Part shown: positions 1 through 9,240 of the stretch, one piece after another
Layout of the letters: every line of letters starts with the position of its first letter
Position numbering within the stretch: the first letter of the stretch is position 1
Source of the DNA: Aeromonas molluscorum 848
GTDB taxonomy: Bacteria > Pseudomonadota > Gammaproteobacteria > Enterobacterales > Aeromonadaceae
Reading direction: 5' to 3'
Assembly (NCBI RefSeq): GCF_000388115.1
Contig: NZ_AQGQ01000013.1
Coordinates: 1 to 41,710, forward strand
DNA length: 41,710 bases
Program-made: the position numbers and the translations under genes
The notes under the pieces: model-generated
What the model was told of the DNA's origin: nothing
Databases searched by the model: none
Seen by the model: the letters and a program-made list of their open reading frames with translations, nothing else

Positions 1-403
1 AAAACAGCTTGAAGTCTTCCAATCTGGACAGACCGGCAATGATCTCGCCGAAACGCTCCTGCAGGGCAGTCAACGCGACTTGCCAGCGATCATCGTCCCG
101 CGCCACCACCTCGGCACTGGCATCGAAGGTGAGGCGTTTGCGAGCAAACAGCTCACGAGCACCGCTTTCATCTTCAATCAACATCAGTGAGACCTGAGGC
201 ACCTGTTGCAAGTTACGGGCATGACGCGCTATCTCGGAGATAAGCACGTAGTAACCATCGGATTGCAGTACAAAGGGGGCATAGCTGGCATTGGGTCGGC
301 CCTCGCTGTCGACCGTTGCCAACTGCAGGGTGCGGCAAGCGTCACGAAACTCACGGATTTCCGGCTGCAACCGATTCTGAAGACGCTCCTGACGTTCACT
401 CAT
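1..403 (-). CDS. hutZ: Haem utilisation protein HutZ (partial, C-terminus outside window)
   Basis: The visible 134 residues begin MSERQERLQNRLQ and continue through LQLATVDSEGRPNASYAPFV and YYVLISEIARHARNL. This is the split-barrel FMN-binding-like fold of the HugZ/HutZ family, haem-handling or haem-degrading proteins related to pyridoxamine 5'-phosphate oxidase. The gene runs off the left edge, so the C-terminal haem-contacting part is not visible. The ATG overlaps the restored stop of hutX by four bases (ATGA), so the two are translationally coupled, as in the Vibrio hutWXZ arrangement. With the divergent hutBCD importer nearby, it should act in the cytoplasm on imported haem under iron limitation. 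Family assignment is firm; the precise activity (oxygenase or storage) is known only from relatives. Confidence 0.88.
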   Translation of the reverse strand, partial: MSERQERLQNRLQPEIREFRDACRTLQLATVDSEGRPNASYAPFVLQSDGYYVLISEIARHARNLQQVPQVSLMLIEDESGARELFARKRLTFDASAEVVARDDDRWQVALTALQERFGEIIAGLSRLEDFKLF

Positions 404-914
404 GCTTTGACTTCCTCTTGATGCTGATGGCGTAGGGCCATGAAACGCTCGACTTGGGCGGGGAGCAGCTGGCGCTTCTCATCCCGCCCCAGATAGACCT
501 TGAAGATGCAGCGGCCAGTGTGGCCAAAGAACTGGAAGGAGTGACCCTCCTTGCCCATGAACAGCTTGCTGACCAGGGCCAGACGTGCATGACGTTGTCG
601 AGTTTGAGATGGCCGTGCATCTCGCCATCACGCCCCATCAGGTTGTAATAACCCCGGGCATTCTTACCCTTGGGGAAAGGCGCCTTCACTTCGAAGATGG
701 ATCCCTCAGATTCCACAATGGTGGTCACCTGCCCCCAATCGGCCAGATCCGCCAGCAGCCCCTCGGCTTGCTCCCCCGCCACTAGCGTCACGAGCTCGGC
801 TGGCAGATGGCGAACCACTTCCCATTCACTGACTGCCAGCTGGCTCGCTATGCTCGATGGGTGAGCGCCGGGATCCTGTTCCAGCAGTTCATGAATGCGC
901 AGTGCAATGCTCAT
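400..914 (-). pseudogene. hutX: Haem utilisation protein HutX, frame broken near 578-585
   Basis: From the ATG at 914, preceded by a GAGGGAG ribosome site, the protein reads MSIALRIHELLEQDPG to KARGYYNLMGRDGEMHGH-type HutX/ChuX sequence (visible as NARGYYNLMGRDGEMHGHLK). After LKLDNVMHV the frame turns to unrelated, basic-rich sequence. The expected HutX continuation (ALVSKLFMGKEGHSFQFFG, then KVYLGRDEKRQLLPAQ) sits in another leftward frame and ends in TGA at 400, exactly overlapping the hutZ ATG. Removing two bases or adding one around 578-585 would restore a single protein of about 170 residues. HutX relatives are cytoplasmic haem-binding proteins that hand haem to HutZ. Whether this is a real mutation or a sequence error cannot be decided here. 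Confidence 0.85.
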
Positions 915-991
915 CTGTTTTCTCCCTCGGGACTCACATCCCCTCTGCAAATCGTGGTGGCACTCTAATAAAAGAAGCCCAAAAAACACAA

Positions 992-1021
992 TTGATAATT
1001 ATTTGCATTTATGTTCATAAT
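992..1021 (+). promoter_or_regulatory. Candidate hutB promoter with Fur-like site in the divergent hut region
   Basis: A TTGATA (992-997) and CATAAT (1016-1021) pair with an 18-bp spacer lies upstream of hutB. Between them, 994-1012 matches the 19-bp Fur consensus at about 12 positions. It also sits upstream of the leftward hutX start, so one iron-responsive site could control both directions. Element calls are by eye; Fur control of hut genes is established in relatives. Confidence 0.5.
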
Positions 1022-1073
1022 TAAATTCTAGCAACCAATCCTGCTCACCCCTATCTATCTTCTGGAGATTAGC

Positions 1074-1910
1074 ATGGCCCCACGCCTTGCCCTCGCCCTT
1101 TGGCTGAGTTGCATTCCCCTGTCCGGTTCCATCATGGCGGCAGAACGCATCATCAGCGTAGGCCCCGCCACCACTGAACTGATCCTGGCGCTGGGTGGCG
1201 AAAAACAACTCGTTGCGACCGACATCAGCAGTCAGGATCCCAAGGGGTTACCCCGGGTTGGTTATCACCGGGCCCTGGCGGCGGAGGGGATATTGAGCCT
1301 CTCCCCTACACTGGTGGTCGGCAGCGATGAGATGGGGCCCAAAGCCACACTGGAGCAGCTCGGCCGTGCTGGCGTCAAAGTGGAGGTGCAAGCCACCGCA
1401 CCTACCCTGGCCAACCTGCAACTGCGCATAACCACACTTGCCAAGCTGCTCGGCGATAAGCAAGCCGGTGAAAGGTTGAACGAGCGCGTAACTCAAGAGG
1501 CAGCCCGCCTCGCCACTGACGCGAAACAGAACAAGCCGCTTACAGTGGTCTTCCTGCTGCTGCACAAGGGACAACCCACCAGCATTGCCGGTGGCGATAC
1601 CACGGCCAGCACCCTGATCACCCTCGCTGGCGGTGTCAATCCAGTCGCCACTTTGCGCGGTTACAAACCCGTCTCGACCGAGTCATTGATCGAGATGCAG
1701 CCCGATCTGGTACTGGTCAGTGGCCGAGACTGGCAGCAATATCAACATCCCCAAGCCGTGTTGCAGCAAGTCTCCTCCCTTCGTGCGACACCGGCTGGCA
1801 AGCGCCTCGCCATTCATGCCATTGATGGTCACGCCCTGCAGGGCGGGCTTAGCCTGATGACCTTGGCACAAGCCAGCAAGGTCGCTGGCTGGATCAAACA
1901 GGGTTCATGA
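1074..1910 (+). CDS. hutB: Haemin ABC transporter, periplasmic binding protein HutB
   Basis: This 278-residue protein has an N-terminal signal peptide (about residues 1-23, ending near SIMA|AER), followed by the class III binding-protein fold. The first lobe contains ISVGPATTELILALG, and a long helix joins the two lobes. It belongs to the HmuT/HutB group, which binds haem in the periplasm and delivers it to the HutC permease. A GGAGAT ribosome site lies just before the ATG. Its stop overlaps the hutC start by four bases, and hutD follows, giving a complete binding protein-permease-ATPase operon. The haem substrate is inferred from family and from the divergent hutXZ genes. Iron-regulated expression is likely from the Fur-like site upstream. 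Confidence 0.92.
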   Translation: MAPRLALALWLSCIPLSGSIMAAERIISVGPATTELILALGGEKQLVATDISSQDPKGLPRVGYHRALAAEGILSLSPTLVVGSDEMGPKATLEQLGRAGVKVEVQATAPTLANLQLRITTLAKLLGDKQAGERLNERVTQEAARLATDAKQNKPLTVVFLLLHKGQPTSIAGGDTTASTLITLAGGVNPVATLRGYKPVSTESLIEMQPDLVLVSGRDWQQYQHPQAVLQQVSSLRATPAGKRLAIHAIDGHALQGGLSLMTLAQASKVAGWIKQGS

Positions 1911-2938
1911 TGCGACTGCCGCTTTCCTGGCTACTGCTTGGCCTCAGTCTGCTGCTAACCGCGCTCTTGCTCGGCTCCCTGGCGACAGGGCCGCTGCCTC
2001 TCTCTTTGACTGAGAGTCTGCAGGCGCTGCTGGCTGGCGAGACCAGTCAGCTTGCACCTCACAAGTTGCTGGTAGTACAGGAGATCCGTTTACCACGTAC
2101 CCTGCTCTGTCTGGCAGTGGGCGGCATACTCGGCCTGTGCGGCGCCGTGATGCAGGGGCTGTTTCGCAACCCCCTTGCCGATCCCGGCATCATAGGGGTC
2201 TCCGGGGGCGCAGCCTTGGGAGCCGCCCTGGCCATCGTACTGCTGGCGCCTCTGGATCAGCAGCTGCAAGCCAAGGTTGGCCTCGGCCTGCTGCCCCTGC
2301 TTGCCTTTCTCGGCGGCGCTCTCACCACGACCCTGGTCTATCTGCTCGGCAGCCGCCAGGGGGGCACGTCCGTCACCGTCATGCTGCTGGCCGGGGTGGC
2401 CATCACCGCGTTATCGGGCGCCGCGATGGGGCTGCTCAGTTATCTGGCTGACGATCAGATGCTGAGGGATCTCAGCCTGTGGCAGATGGGGACACTCGCG
2501 GCAGGGAAGCCCGCCGACATGCTGCTTGCCCTCGCGACCCTGGCTATACTCCTGCTGCTATTTGTCCGGGATGCCGGTCCGCTCAATGCCCTGCTGCTGG
2601 GGGAGTCCGAAGCCCGTCATCTCGGTGTCAATGTGCAGTCCCTGAAGCGGCGGCTGATCCTGCTCACCGCTGCCGGTGTCGGTGTCGCCGTGGCGATCGC
2701 GGGCATGATAGGTTTCGTCGGCCTGGTCGTGCCGCACCTGGTGCGGCTGCTGTGCGGGCCCAACCATGTCCGGCTGTTACCACTGTCAGCCCTGATCGGC
2801 GCGGCCTTGCTGCTGGGGGCCGACATGCTGGCCCGAACGCTGCTGGCGCCAGCCGAATTGCCCGTCGGTATCATCACGGCCCTGCTCGGTGCTCCTTTCT
2901 TCCTCTGGCTGCTGCTACGCGGCCGCCGCACACTCTAG
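1907..2938 (+). CDS. hutC: Haemin ABC transporter permease HutC
   Basis: This 343-residue, very hydrophobic protein belongs to the FecCD/BtuC permease family. It carries the family landmarks PRTLLCLAVGG, NPLADPGIIGVSGGA near the N-terminal third, and GFVGLVVPHLVRLL near residue 270, the coupling-helix region that contacts the ATPase. About ten membrane helices are expected, and the length is usual for the family. The start ATGATG overlaps the hutB stop, and hutD begins six bases after its stop. It should form the homodimeric inner-membrane channel for haem delivered by HutB. Substrate is inferred from operon context; the family includes siderophore and cobalamin permeases that look alike. Confidence 0.92.
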   Translation: MMRLPLSWLLLGLSLLLTALLLGSLATGPLPLSLTESLQALLAGETSQLAPHKLLVVQEIRLPRTLLCLAVGGILGLCGAVMQGLFRNPLADPGIIGVSGGAALGAALAIVLLAPLDQQLQAKVGLGLLPLLAFLGGALTTTLVYLLGSRQGGTSVTVMLLAGVAITALSGAAMGLLSYLADDQMLRDLSLWQMGTLAAGKPADMLLALATLAILLLLFVRDAGPLNALLLGESEARHLGVNVQSLKRRLILLTAAGVGVAVAIAGMIGFVGLVVPHLVRLLCGPNHVRLLPLSALIGAALLLGADMLARTLLAPAELPVGIITALLGAPFFLWLLLRGRRTL

Positions 2939-2944
2939 GCATCC

Positions 2945-3751
2945 ATGTCCCTCGCCCCCCAACACAATCCGGCCCAGCCACTGCTCAGTTGCCAGGCCGT
3001 CAACCTGCGCCGCGGTGACAAACATATACTGCGCGATCTGAACCTGACCCTGAGTGGCGGCACTCTCACCGCTCTGCTCGGCCCCAATGGCGCGGGCAAG
3101 AGCAGCCTGCTCAAGTGCATCACCGGCGAACTCGATTATGGAGGAGAGATACGGCTATTCGGCCAGCCCCGCGCGCAGTGGCAGGCCAATATCCTGGCGC
3201 ATCGACTGGGAGTGCTGCCCCAAAGCTCATCCTTGAACTTTCCGTTTCTGTGTAAAGAGGTGGTGACCATGGGCCGCTTGCCTCATAGCGAGCCGACTGC
3301 GCGCCAGGGCGAGATAGTCAGTGCTGCCATGGCACATTGCGGGGTCGAACATCTGGCCAATCGTCTCTACCCCGGGCTATCGGGAGGTGAGCGTCAGCGG
3401 GTGCAGTTCGCCCGGGTGTTGGCACAAATCTGGCAGGCGCCCAATGCATTGAGCTGCCCCAGGCTGCTGCTGCTCGATGAGCCCACCTCCGCACTGGATC
3501 TCAAATACCAGCATCAGCTGCTCACCCTGGCACGCGCCTTGGCGGCCCGAGATACCGCCGTGCTGGTGGTGTTGCACGATCTCAATCTCGCCGCCCGTTA
3601 CGCCGATCGTCTGCTGATGCTGGCCGATGGCAGAGTGATGGCCGACGGCTCGCCCGCCGAGGTACTGACTCCGGCCCTTATCCAGTCTCTCTATGATTAC
3701 CCCGCCGAGGTCATGCTTCACCCTCAGAGCGGCCTTCCCATCGTCAGCTAG
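2945..3751 (+). CDS. hutD: Haemin ABC transporter ATP-binding protein HutD
   Basis: This 268-residue ABC ATPase has Walker A GPNGAGKSSLL near residue 47, signature LSGGERQRVQFARVL near 150, Walker B LLLLDEPTSALD near 178, and the switch histidine in VLHDLNLAARY. The order and spacing match the HmuV/HutD haemin-import ATPases. It closes the hutBCD operon and should power the HutC dimer on the cytoplasmic face. The gene is followed by an inverted repeat at 3771-3790 that probably ends transcription. No defect is visible. Confidence 0.93.
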   Translation: MSLAPQHNPAQPLLSCQAVNLRRGDKHILRDLNLTLSGGTLTALLGPNGAGKSSLLKCITGELDYGGEIRLFGQPRAQWQANILAHRLGVLPQSSSLNFPFLCKEVVTMGRLPHSEPTARQGEIVSAAMAHCGVEHLANRLYPGLSGGERQRVQFARVLAQIWQAPNALSCPRLLLLDEPTSALDLKYQHQLLTLARALAARDTAVLVVLHDLNLAARYADRLLMLADGRVMADGSPAEVLTPALIQSLYDYPAEVMLHPQSGLPIVS

Positions 3752-3770
3752 GCAGAGTAAAGCAGCGAAA

Positions 3771-3790
3771 AGAGCGCCCTGAGGCGCTCT
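3771..3790. terminator. Hairpin between convergent hutD and yitT-like gene
   Basis: An 8-bp perfect stem (AGAGCGCC / GGCGCTCT) surrounds a CTGA loop. On the leftward strand it is followed by TTTTCGC, and on the rightward strand only by TTGTC. It most probably terminates one or both converging transcripts. Confidence 0.7.
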
Positions 3791-3815
3791 TGTCAATGGG
3801 ATCGTCGTTCTGGAT

Positions 3816-4427
3816 TCAGGCTATCTGATAACGGCCCGGCTTGTGGTTGAGTGTCAACATCAGGTTACAGATGATGGCCGCCACCACGGAAAGTGCCAGC
3901 AGCCAAGGGGATACTACGAAGAAAGAGGTGATGACGATGGCGCAATCAAGCCCCATCTGTAGCTTGCCAGCCCGGATGCCGAATCTGTCCTGGATAAATA
4001 GCGCCAGGATATTGAAGCCCCCCAGACTCGATTTATGGCGAAACATGATGAGCAGCCCCATGCCAATCAAGGTACCGCCAATCAGTGCCGCATAAATGGG
4101 CTCAATCTTGCCTATCTGCAAGACGCCATTGAGGTGATCCGTCATGAAAGATACCGCGGCGACCGAAACGAAGGTGTTGAGGGTAAAACGGGGTCCCATC
4201 CTGAGCCAGGCCAGTGCATAAAACGGCAGGTTGATGCCGAAGAACAGCAGGCCAAAACTGAGCCCCGTCAACTGTTGCAGCAGCAACGCCAGGCCAGCGG
4301 TCCCACCGGTGAGCAGTCCCACCTGATGAAACAGAAAAATACCAAGAGAGACGAAGCCTGCGGCGATCAGCAAGGCCAGCACATCCTCATAGAGAGGATG
4401 CGTACGGGGGTGGGGGGTCTTGTCCAT
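3816..4427 (-). CDS. YitT family integral membrane protein
   Basis: This 203-residue protein has five to six hydrophobic segments. It carries the YitT (DUF161) hallmarks GIFLFHQVGLLTGGTAGLAL near residues 28-47 and FRHKSSLGGFNILALFIQDR near 128. It lacks the longer cytoplasmic C-terminal DUF2179 domain of the Bacillus members, so it is the short proteobacterial form. The substrate is unknown; some YitT-type proteins have been linked to export or transport, which does not establish the role here. It converges on hutD and is probably monocistronic. The ATG at 4427 is the natural start, before a charged N-terminus that stays in the cytoplasm. Confidence 0.85.
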   Translation of the reverse strand: MDKTPHPRTHPLYEDVLALLIAAGFVSLGIFLFHQVGLLTGGTAGLALLLQQLTGLSFGLLFFGINLPFYALAWLRMGPRFTLNTFVSVAAVSFMTDHLNGVLQIGKIEPIYAALIGGTLIGMGLLIMFRHKSSLGGFNILALFIQDRFGIRAGKLQMGLDCAIVITSFFVVSPWLLALSVVAAIICNLMLTLNHKPGRYQIA

Positions 4428-5064
4428 AAGTCATATCCGTTTGCGAAGGGGGGCGCCTTCATTGAGCGAGGCGAGTGCGGGCCCTCTGTCCGGGGCCTTC
4501 TTGATTCACACCAGTCTATTTTTTGTGAACAGGATCACAATAGCGTACCGGCATGCACCAACTTGGCTTCTGTCACCTCACCTTGACAGCGGTTGCACCA
4601 ATATAAAGCGATGCTACCTGACACCCGGGTCCGGGATTGCCAATCGATACCTCTGTTTTTAACAGGCAGCACTCAGCCAGTAGCAGATATTCACCAAGCG
4701 GGCATAGACGCAACGCCCATGATCAACAACACGCCATTCACTGGAAAGCCGCCGGTTACTGTCCCATCAGGACGCGGCTCAGCAGAACCCGAATGGGGAT
4801 GAGAAAGGTATGGGCCAATACCTGTTTGGGTTGCAGCGCCCCCCTCTCAGGAACAGGAAGAAGCTCAGCCCCGTGTGCGGCTGGGGCACGGATCTTGGCC
4901 CGTTATATGCCGGCCCGGGCCTGCACCAATGATCCGCAGCTTTACTGATACCATGAGCCAATTGATGTCCAACTCAGGCAAAGAACGCGGGGAGCCATCC
5001 ACCAGAGACTGGCTCTTCAGTGACAGGAAACAAGAACAAGCTGGACACCCGGCTACAGCGGGCC
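4428..5064. other. Noncoding stretch, no gene recognised
   Basis: About 640 bases separate the 5' end of the leftward YitT gene from the 3' end of the leftward globin gene. Short open frames in it (for example leftward 4779-4961) are rich in Pro, Cys, Arg and Ser and resemble no family I know. The left end must hold the YitT gene promoter. I see no tRNA, no clear terminator and no conserved riboswitch. A small RNA or a decayed gene remains possible. Confidence 0.5.
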
Positions 5065-5514
5065 TTATTGGGAAATATCCATGTCAGCCCCTTCAGTGCA
5101 AGGCTCCTCGGCCTGCAACCCTTCAATCATGATGGCAGCAATCTCGTCATAGGCACCTGACCAGGCAAGTGCCAGGGCTGGCGTGAAGTATTCCCCCAGT
5201 CGGCATGCCATCACCCGGGTCATGGCCTCCTTGACCAGATCGAAATGGGCGGGCAGCACGCCATACTGCCGATGCCGCTCGCCAAGGTGGCGAATGATGA
5301 AGCGCAGGGAGTCAAGTTGCTCCAGGCTGGTCAGGACGGTGTTGAGGGTCTGGGCCACCTTGTCGATCAAACGGTCATCTGTCAGGGAAAACATCGTCTC
5401 TAGGCGCTCATCGAGGCGAAACAACTCCTGATAAATCTCTCGAACGAATGCATTGCTAAACAGAGAAATACGACTCCAGGCCCGCTGTACCAGATCGATC
5501 TCATCAAAGGTCAT
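5065..5514 (-). CDS. Single-domain haemoglobin-like globin
   Basis: This 149-residue protein has the length of a three-on-three globin with no reductase domain. The N-terminal helix MTFDEIDLVQRAWSRI and the later FIIRHLGERHRQYGV segment match the F helix, with the proximal His probably the H in GERHRQYGV. The C-terminal helices contain ALALAWSGAYDEIAAIMIEG. The ATG at 5514 is preferred over an upstream TTG at 5520 because an AAGGA ribosome site lies seven bases before it. Relatives bind oxygen or nitric oxide, as in Vitreoscilla haemoglobin or the globin half of Hmp. It stands alone, with a strong palindrome about 45 bases upstream that suggests repressor control. The gas ligand is not predictable from sequence. 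Confidence 0.82.
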   Translation of the reverse strand: MTFDEIDLVQRAWSRISLFSNAFVREIYQELFRLDERLETMFSLTDDRLIDKVAQTLNTVLTSLEQLDSLRFIIRHLGERHRQYGVLPAHFDLVKEAMTRVMACRLGEYFTPALALAWSGAYDEIAAIMIEGLQAEEPCTEGADMDISQ

Positions 5515-5557
5515 AGACAATCCTTAGCCATCCTCGCTCCTCGTCCCGAGGAAGCCA

Positions 5558-5593
5558 CACAGCATTAATAATAAAATAGTTATTAACACTGTG
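5558..5593. promoter_or_regulatory. Interrupted palindrome upstream of globin gene, candidate operator
   Basis: The arms are CACAGCATTAATAA (5558-5571) and TTATTAACACTGTG (5580-5593), pairing at 12 of 14 positions around an eight-base centre. It lies 44 bases before the leftward globin ATG and about 190 bases before the rightward transglycosylase gene. Size and symmetry suit a dimeric regulator. I cannot name the regulator. Confidence 0.55.
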
Positions 5594-5783
5594 TTTGACA
5601 TCACCTTAATTCATCAATAGATGGCCATTGCTGCGGTTTACTTCGGCGTCATGGCGCCTGGCGATAAGTTCCAGACCATTTCGTTCTTGAACCTCGCCAT
5701 ACCATAACCACAGGGTCCACCCTCTGGCTGGCACTTACTCCCCGTTTCCCCTATAGGTACTGGTCATTGATGGGAGAGATATC

Positions 5784-6662
5784 ATGGTGAACTGGCCCAA
5801 TACGCTGTTGTTTATGCTATTGCCCCTGCTGTTGATCAGTACAGGGATAGCAGAGGCAGCCACCAAGGAACCCTTTCGTCAGGCCCCCCGAGCCATCAAC
5901 GCTCTCCAGCAGGGCCAGGCGGCTCAAAGTCAGGGTAACATCAGCCAGGCGATACGGCTCTATTGCGTCGCCGCCAGCACGGGCAATCCTGAAGGTTATT
6001 ATCGTATTGGCCGTCTGCTTGCCCCCCGCAACCCCAAACTGGCCAACGGCTATCTCTCAATGGCGATGCGCCTGGGCAACCAGCAAGCCGCCCGCTACTA
6101 CAACAGCCGGGTCGGCAATGTCCCCATGGGGGACAACTGCGGCGCCGGAGTCAGTGGCGGCGGCGGCCACTTCGCCGTTCCCACAACCCCTTTCAACCTC
6201 GACGCCTATCTGGCACGACAATCCCCCGCCAAGCGCAAGCTCGCCAACCAGTTGCGTCAGGCAGCCAATCGCCACGACATAGACCCACGCCTGGTGTTGG
6301 CCATCGCCATCGCCGAATCCAATCTAGAAGCTGGCGCCATCTCCCCCAAGAATGCCCAGGGTGTGATGCAACTCATCCCCGCCACCCAGGTCCGCTTTGG
6401 TGTTACTCGCCCTTTCGATCCCGAGCAGAACATCCGTGGCGCCATGGCCTATCTCAAGTGGCTGCATCGCCGCTTCGACGGTGACTGGGTATTGATGTCG
6501 GCGGCCTACAACGCCGGGGAAAAATCCGTGGATCAATACGGCGGCATTCCCCCCTATGCCGAGACCCAGCAGTATGTGCGCAAGGTGCTCTACTTCGCGG
6601 GCAAGGATCCCGCCCCCAATCAGGTCAGCAGCCGAACCATCAAGCCGCCAGCCCACCGCTGA
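5784..6662 (+). CDS. Periplasmic lytic transglycosylase with Sel1-like N-terminal region
   Basis: This 292-residue protein has a signal peptide (residues 1-26, cut near AEA|ATK). A short Sel1/TPR-like helical region follows (about 40-105, with GNPEGYYRIGRLL). The C-terminal domain from about 150 is a family 1 SLT domain: AIAESN holds the catalytic Glu178, followed by GVMQLIPATQ and SAAYNAGEKSV. Such enzymes cleave the MurNAc-GlcNAc bond of peptidoglycan to give 1,6-anhydro products. A GGGAGAG ribosome site precedes the ATG. No lipobox is visible, so it should be soluble in the periplasm. The helical repeat region could bind a partner, as in secretion-associated transglycosylases, but no secretion genes lie nearby. 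Confidence 0.88.
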   Translation: MVNWPNTLLFMLLPLLLISTGIAEAATKEPFRQAPRAINALQQGQAAQSQGNISQAIRLYCVAASTGNPEGYYRIGRLLAPRNPKLANGYLSMAMRLGNQQAARYYNSRVGNVPMGDNCGAGVSGGGGHFAVPTTPFNLDAYLARQSPAKRKLANQLRQAANRHDIDPRLVLAIAIAESNLEAGAISPKNAQGVMQLIPATQVRFGVTRPFDPEQNIRGAMAYLKWLHRRFDGDWVLMSAAYNAGEKSVDQYGGIPPYAETQQYVRKVLYFAGKDPAPNQVSSRTIKPPAHR

Positions 6663-6884
6663 GTCCGCACAAAACCTTGTGCGGCACCTCACTCCTCACC
6701 ACCATCGCCTGCCATTATCGGCCGATATTTCCACACCGGCATCGACTTTCCCCCCGTCGGCCATTGGTTTACAATCGCACCGTTATTCGGAACCGGCTGG
6801 CCCCTGTCGCCAGTTGGCCCCACCACGACATCAGCCTGTTGACACAAGCAAGTTAACCTGATGAAAAGGAAAGAGAATTAGCCA

Positions 6885-8552
<1,668 letters not shown>

Positions 8553-8568
8553 GGGTGATGGCATGACA

Positions 8569-8592
8569 AGGGGAGCTCAGGCTCCCCTTTTT
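8569..8592 (+). terminator. Rho-independent terminator after ettA
   Basis: A perfect 8-bp stem AGGGGAGC / GCTCCCCT with a TCAG loop is followed by a short T run (8588-8592). It lies 17 bases after the ettA stop. Confidence 0.9.
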
Positions 8593-8641
8593 ACTGCCTT
8601 TTGACTTACAATCTCCCCGTCTTCCCTACAGATGCCCACCG

Positions 8642-8977
8642 ATGACTCAGATGACTGTCACCGCCAAGAGACTCACCATCCAGATCCGGCTCGAACCCGG
8701 TTGCCTGGGCCCCGATGGCAAGGCGCACATAGATACCTTCTGTGCCGCCGCCACCCGGATTTTTGCGGCCATCGAGCCCGAACGGCTGCACTGGGTCCTG
8801 CTGCCACGCCATGACAAGCAGTTGCCGGAGCAGGAGTTCTTCATCGACGATCGCAAGTTGAGCGAGGAGCAAGCCACGCAACTGATTGCGCGCATGGGGC
8901 TGGTCCTTGCCACCTTGCAGGAACGCAGCGATGCCATGCTGGCACTGCTGGTCGAACGCTACTTCAAGACCCTCTGA
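8642..8977 (+). CDS. Conserved hypothetical protein, 111 residues
   Basis: I do not recognise this protein. It starts MTQMTVTAKRLTIQIRL and contains HIDTFCAAATRIFAAIEPER, a segment ending EFFIDDRKLSEEQATQLIARM, and a C-terminal helix TLQERSDAMLALLVERYFKTL. It has no signal peptide or membrane segment and is probably a small cytosolic alpha/beta protein. Codon use matches the neighbours, which supports a real gene. The start is uncertain: two in-frame ATGs lie nine bases apart and neither has a strong ribosome site. It lies between the ettA terminator and a purine permease on the same strand, but the 263-base gap to the permease argues against an operon. Confidence 0.65.
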   Translation: MTQMTVTAKRLTIQIRLEPGCLGPDGKAHIDTFCAAATRIFAAIEPERLHWVLLPRHDKQLPEQEFFIDDRKLSEEQATQLIARMGLVLATLQERSDAMLALLVERYFKTL

Positions 8978-9030
8978 ACCTCCCCAGGACGACAACTGAG
9001 CCTCGCACGCCCCCCTCTTTATCCGATAGA

Positions 9031-9046
9031 TGACAAACGTTTGAAT
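9031..9046. promoter_or_regulatory. PurR-like box upstream of purine permease
   Basis: The 10-bp palindrome CAAACGTTTG (9034-9043) matches the core of the PurR operator (ACGCAAACGTTTGCGT), with weaker flanks. It lies about 195 bases before the permease ATG, so repression by PurR with hypoxanthine or guanine is plausible if this is the promoter region. Confidence 0.55.
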
Positions 9047-9240
9047 TTTTACTCTATTCATTGATCCGCTTCGCAGATCCGGGGTTTGTAAACGACGCCG
9101 CCTGTGTGAAAATGTGCGCGCTGTCACGGTATCAGGACGAGTCCGGCTATTCGTTAGCCAACGACGCCAGTCACGGCCCCTCATGGATGGGTCTGGCTGC
9201 GAGCCTGCCGCCTATTTCACGTCACCTATTGGAATACAAC
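9047..9240 (+). other. Long 5' leader of the purine permease gene
   Basis: This stretch has no SD-led ORF. An upstream in-frame extension of the permease exists but lacks a start with a ribosome site and is not membrane-like. It holds small hairpins, GGCTA-TTCGT-TAGCC (9145-9159) and GGCT-GCG-AGCC (9195-9205), and a direct repeat AACGACGCC at 9091-9099 and 9160-9168. I do not recognise a known riboswitch class. Confidence 0.4.

Noticed and set aside
9061-9240. N-terminal extension of the purine permease
   Set aside because: The 60 added residues have no membrane or family character and no ribosome site; the ATG at 9241 gives the usual length.
9047-9240. Known purine riboswitch in the permease leader
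   Set aside because: The conserved core and three-way junction of purine riboswitches could not be found by eye, so only an unnamed leader is reported.
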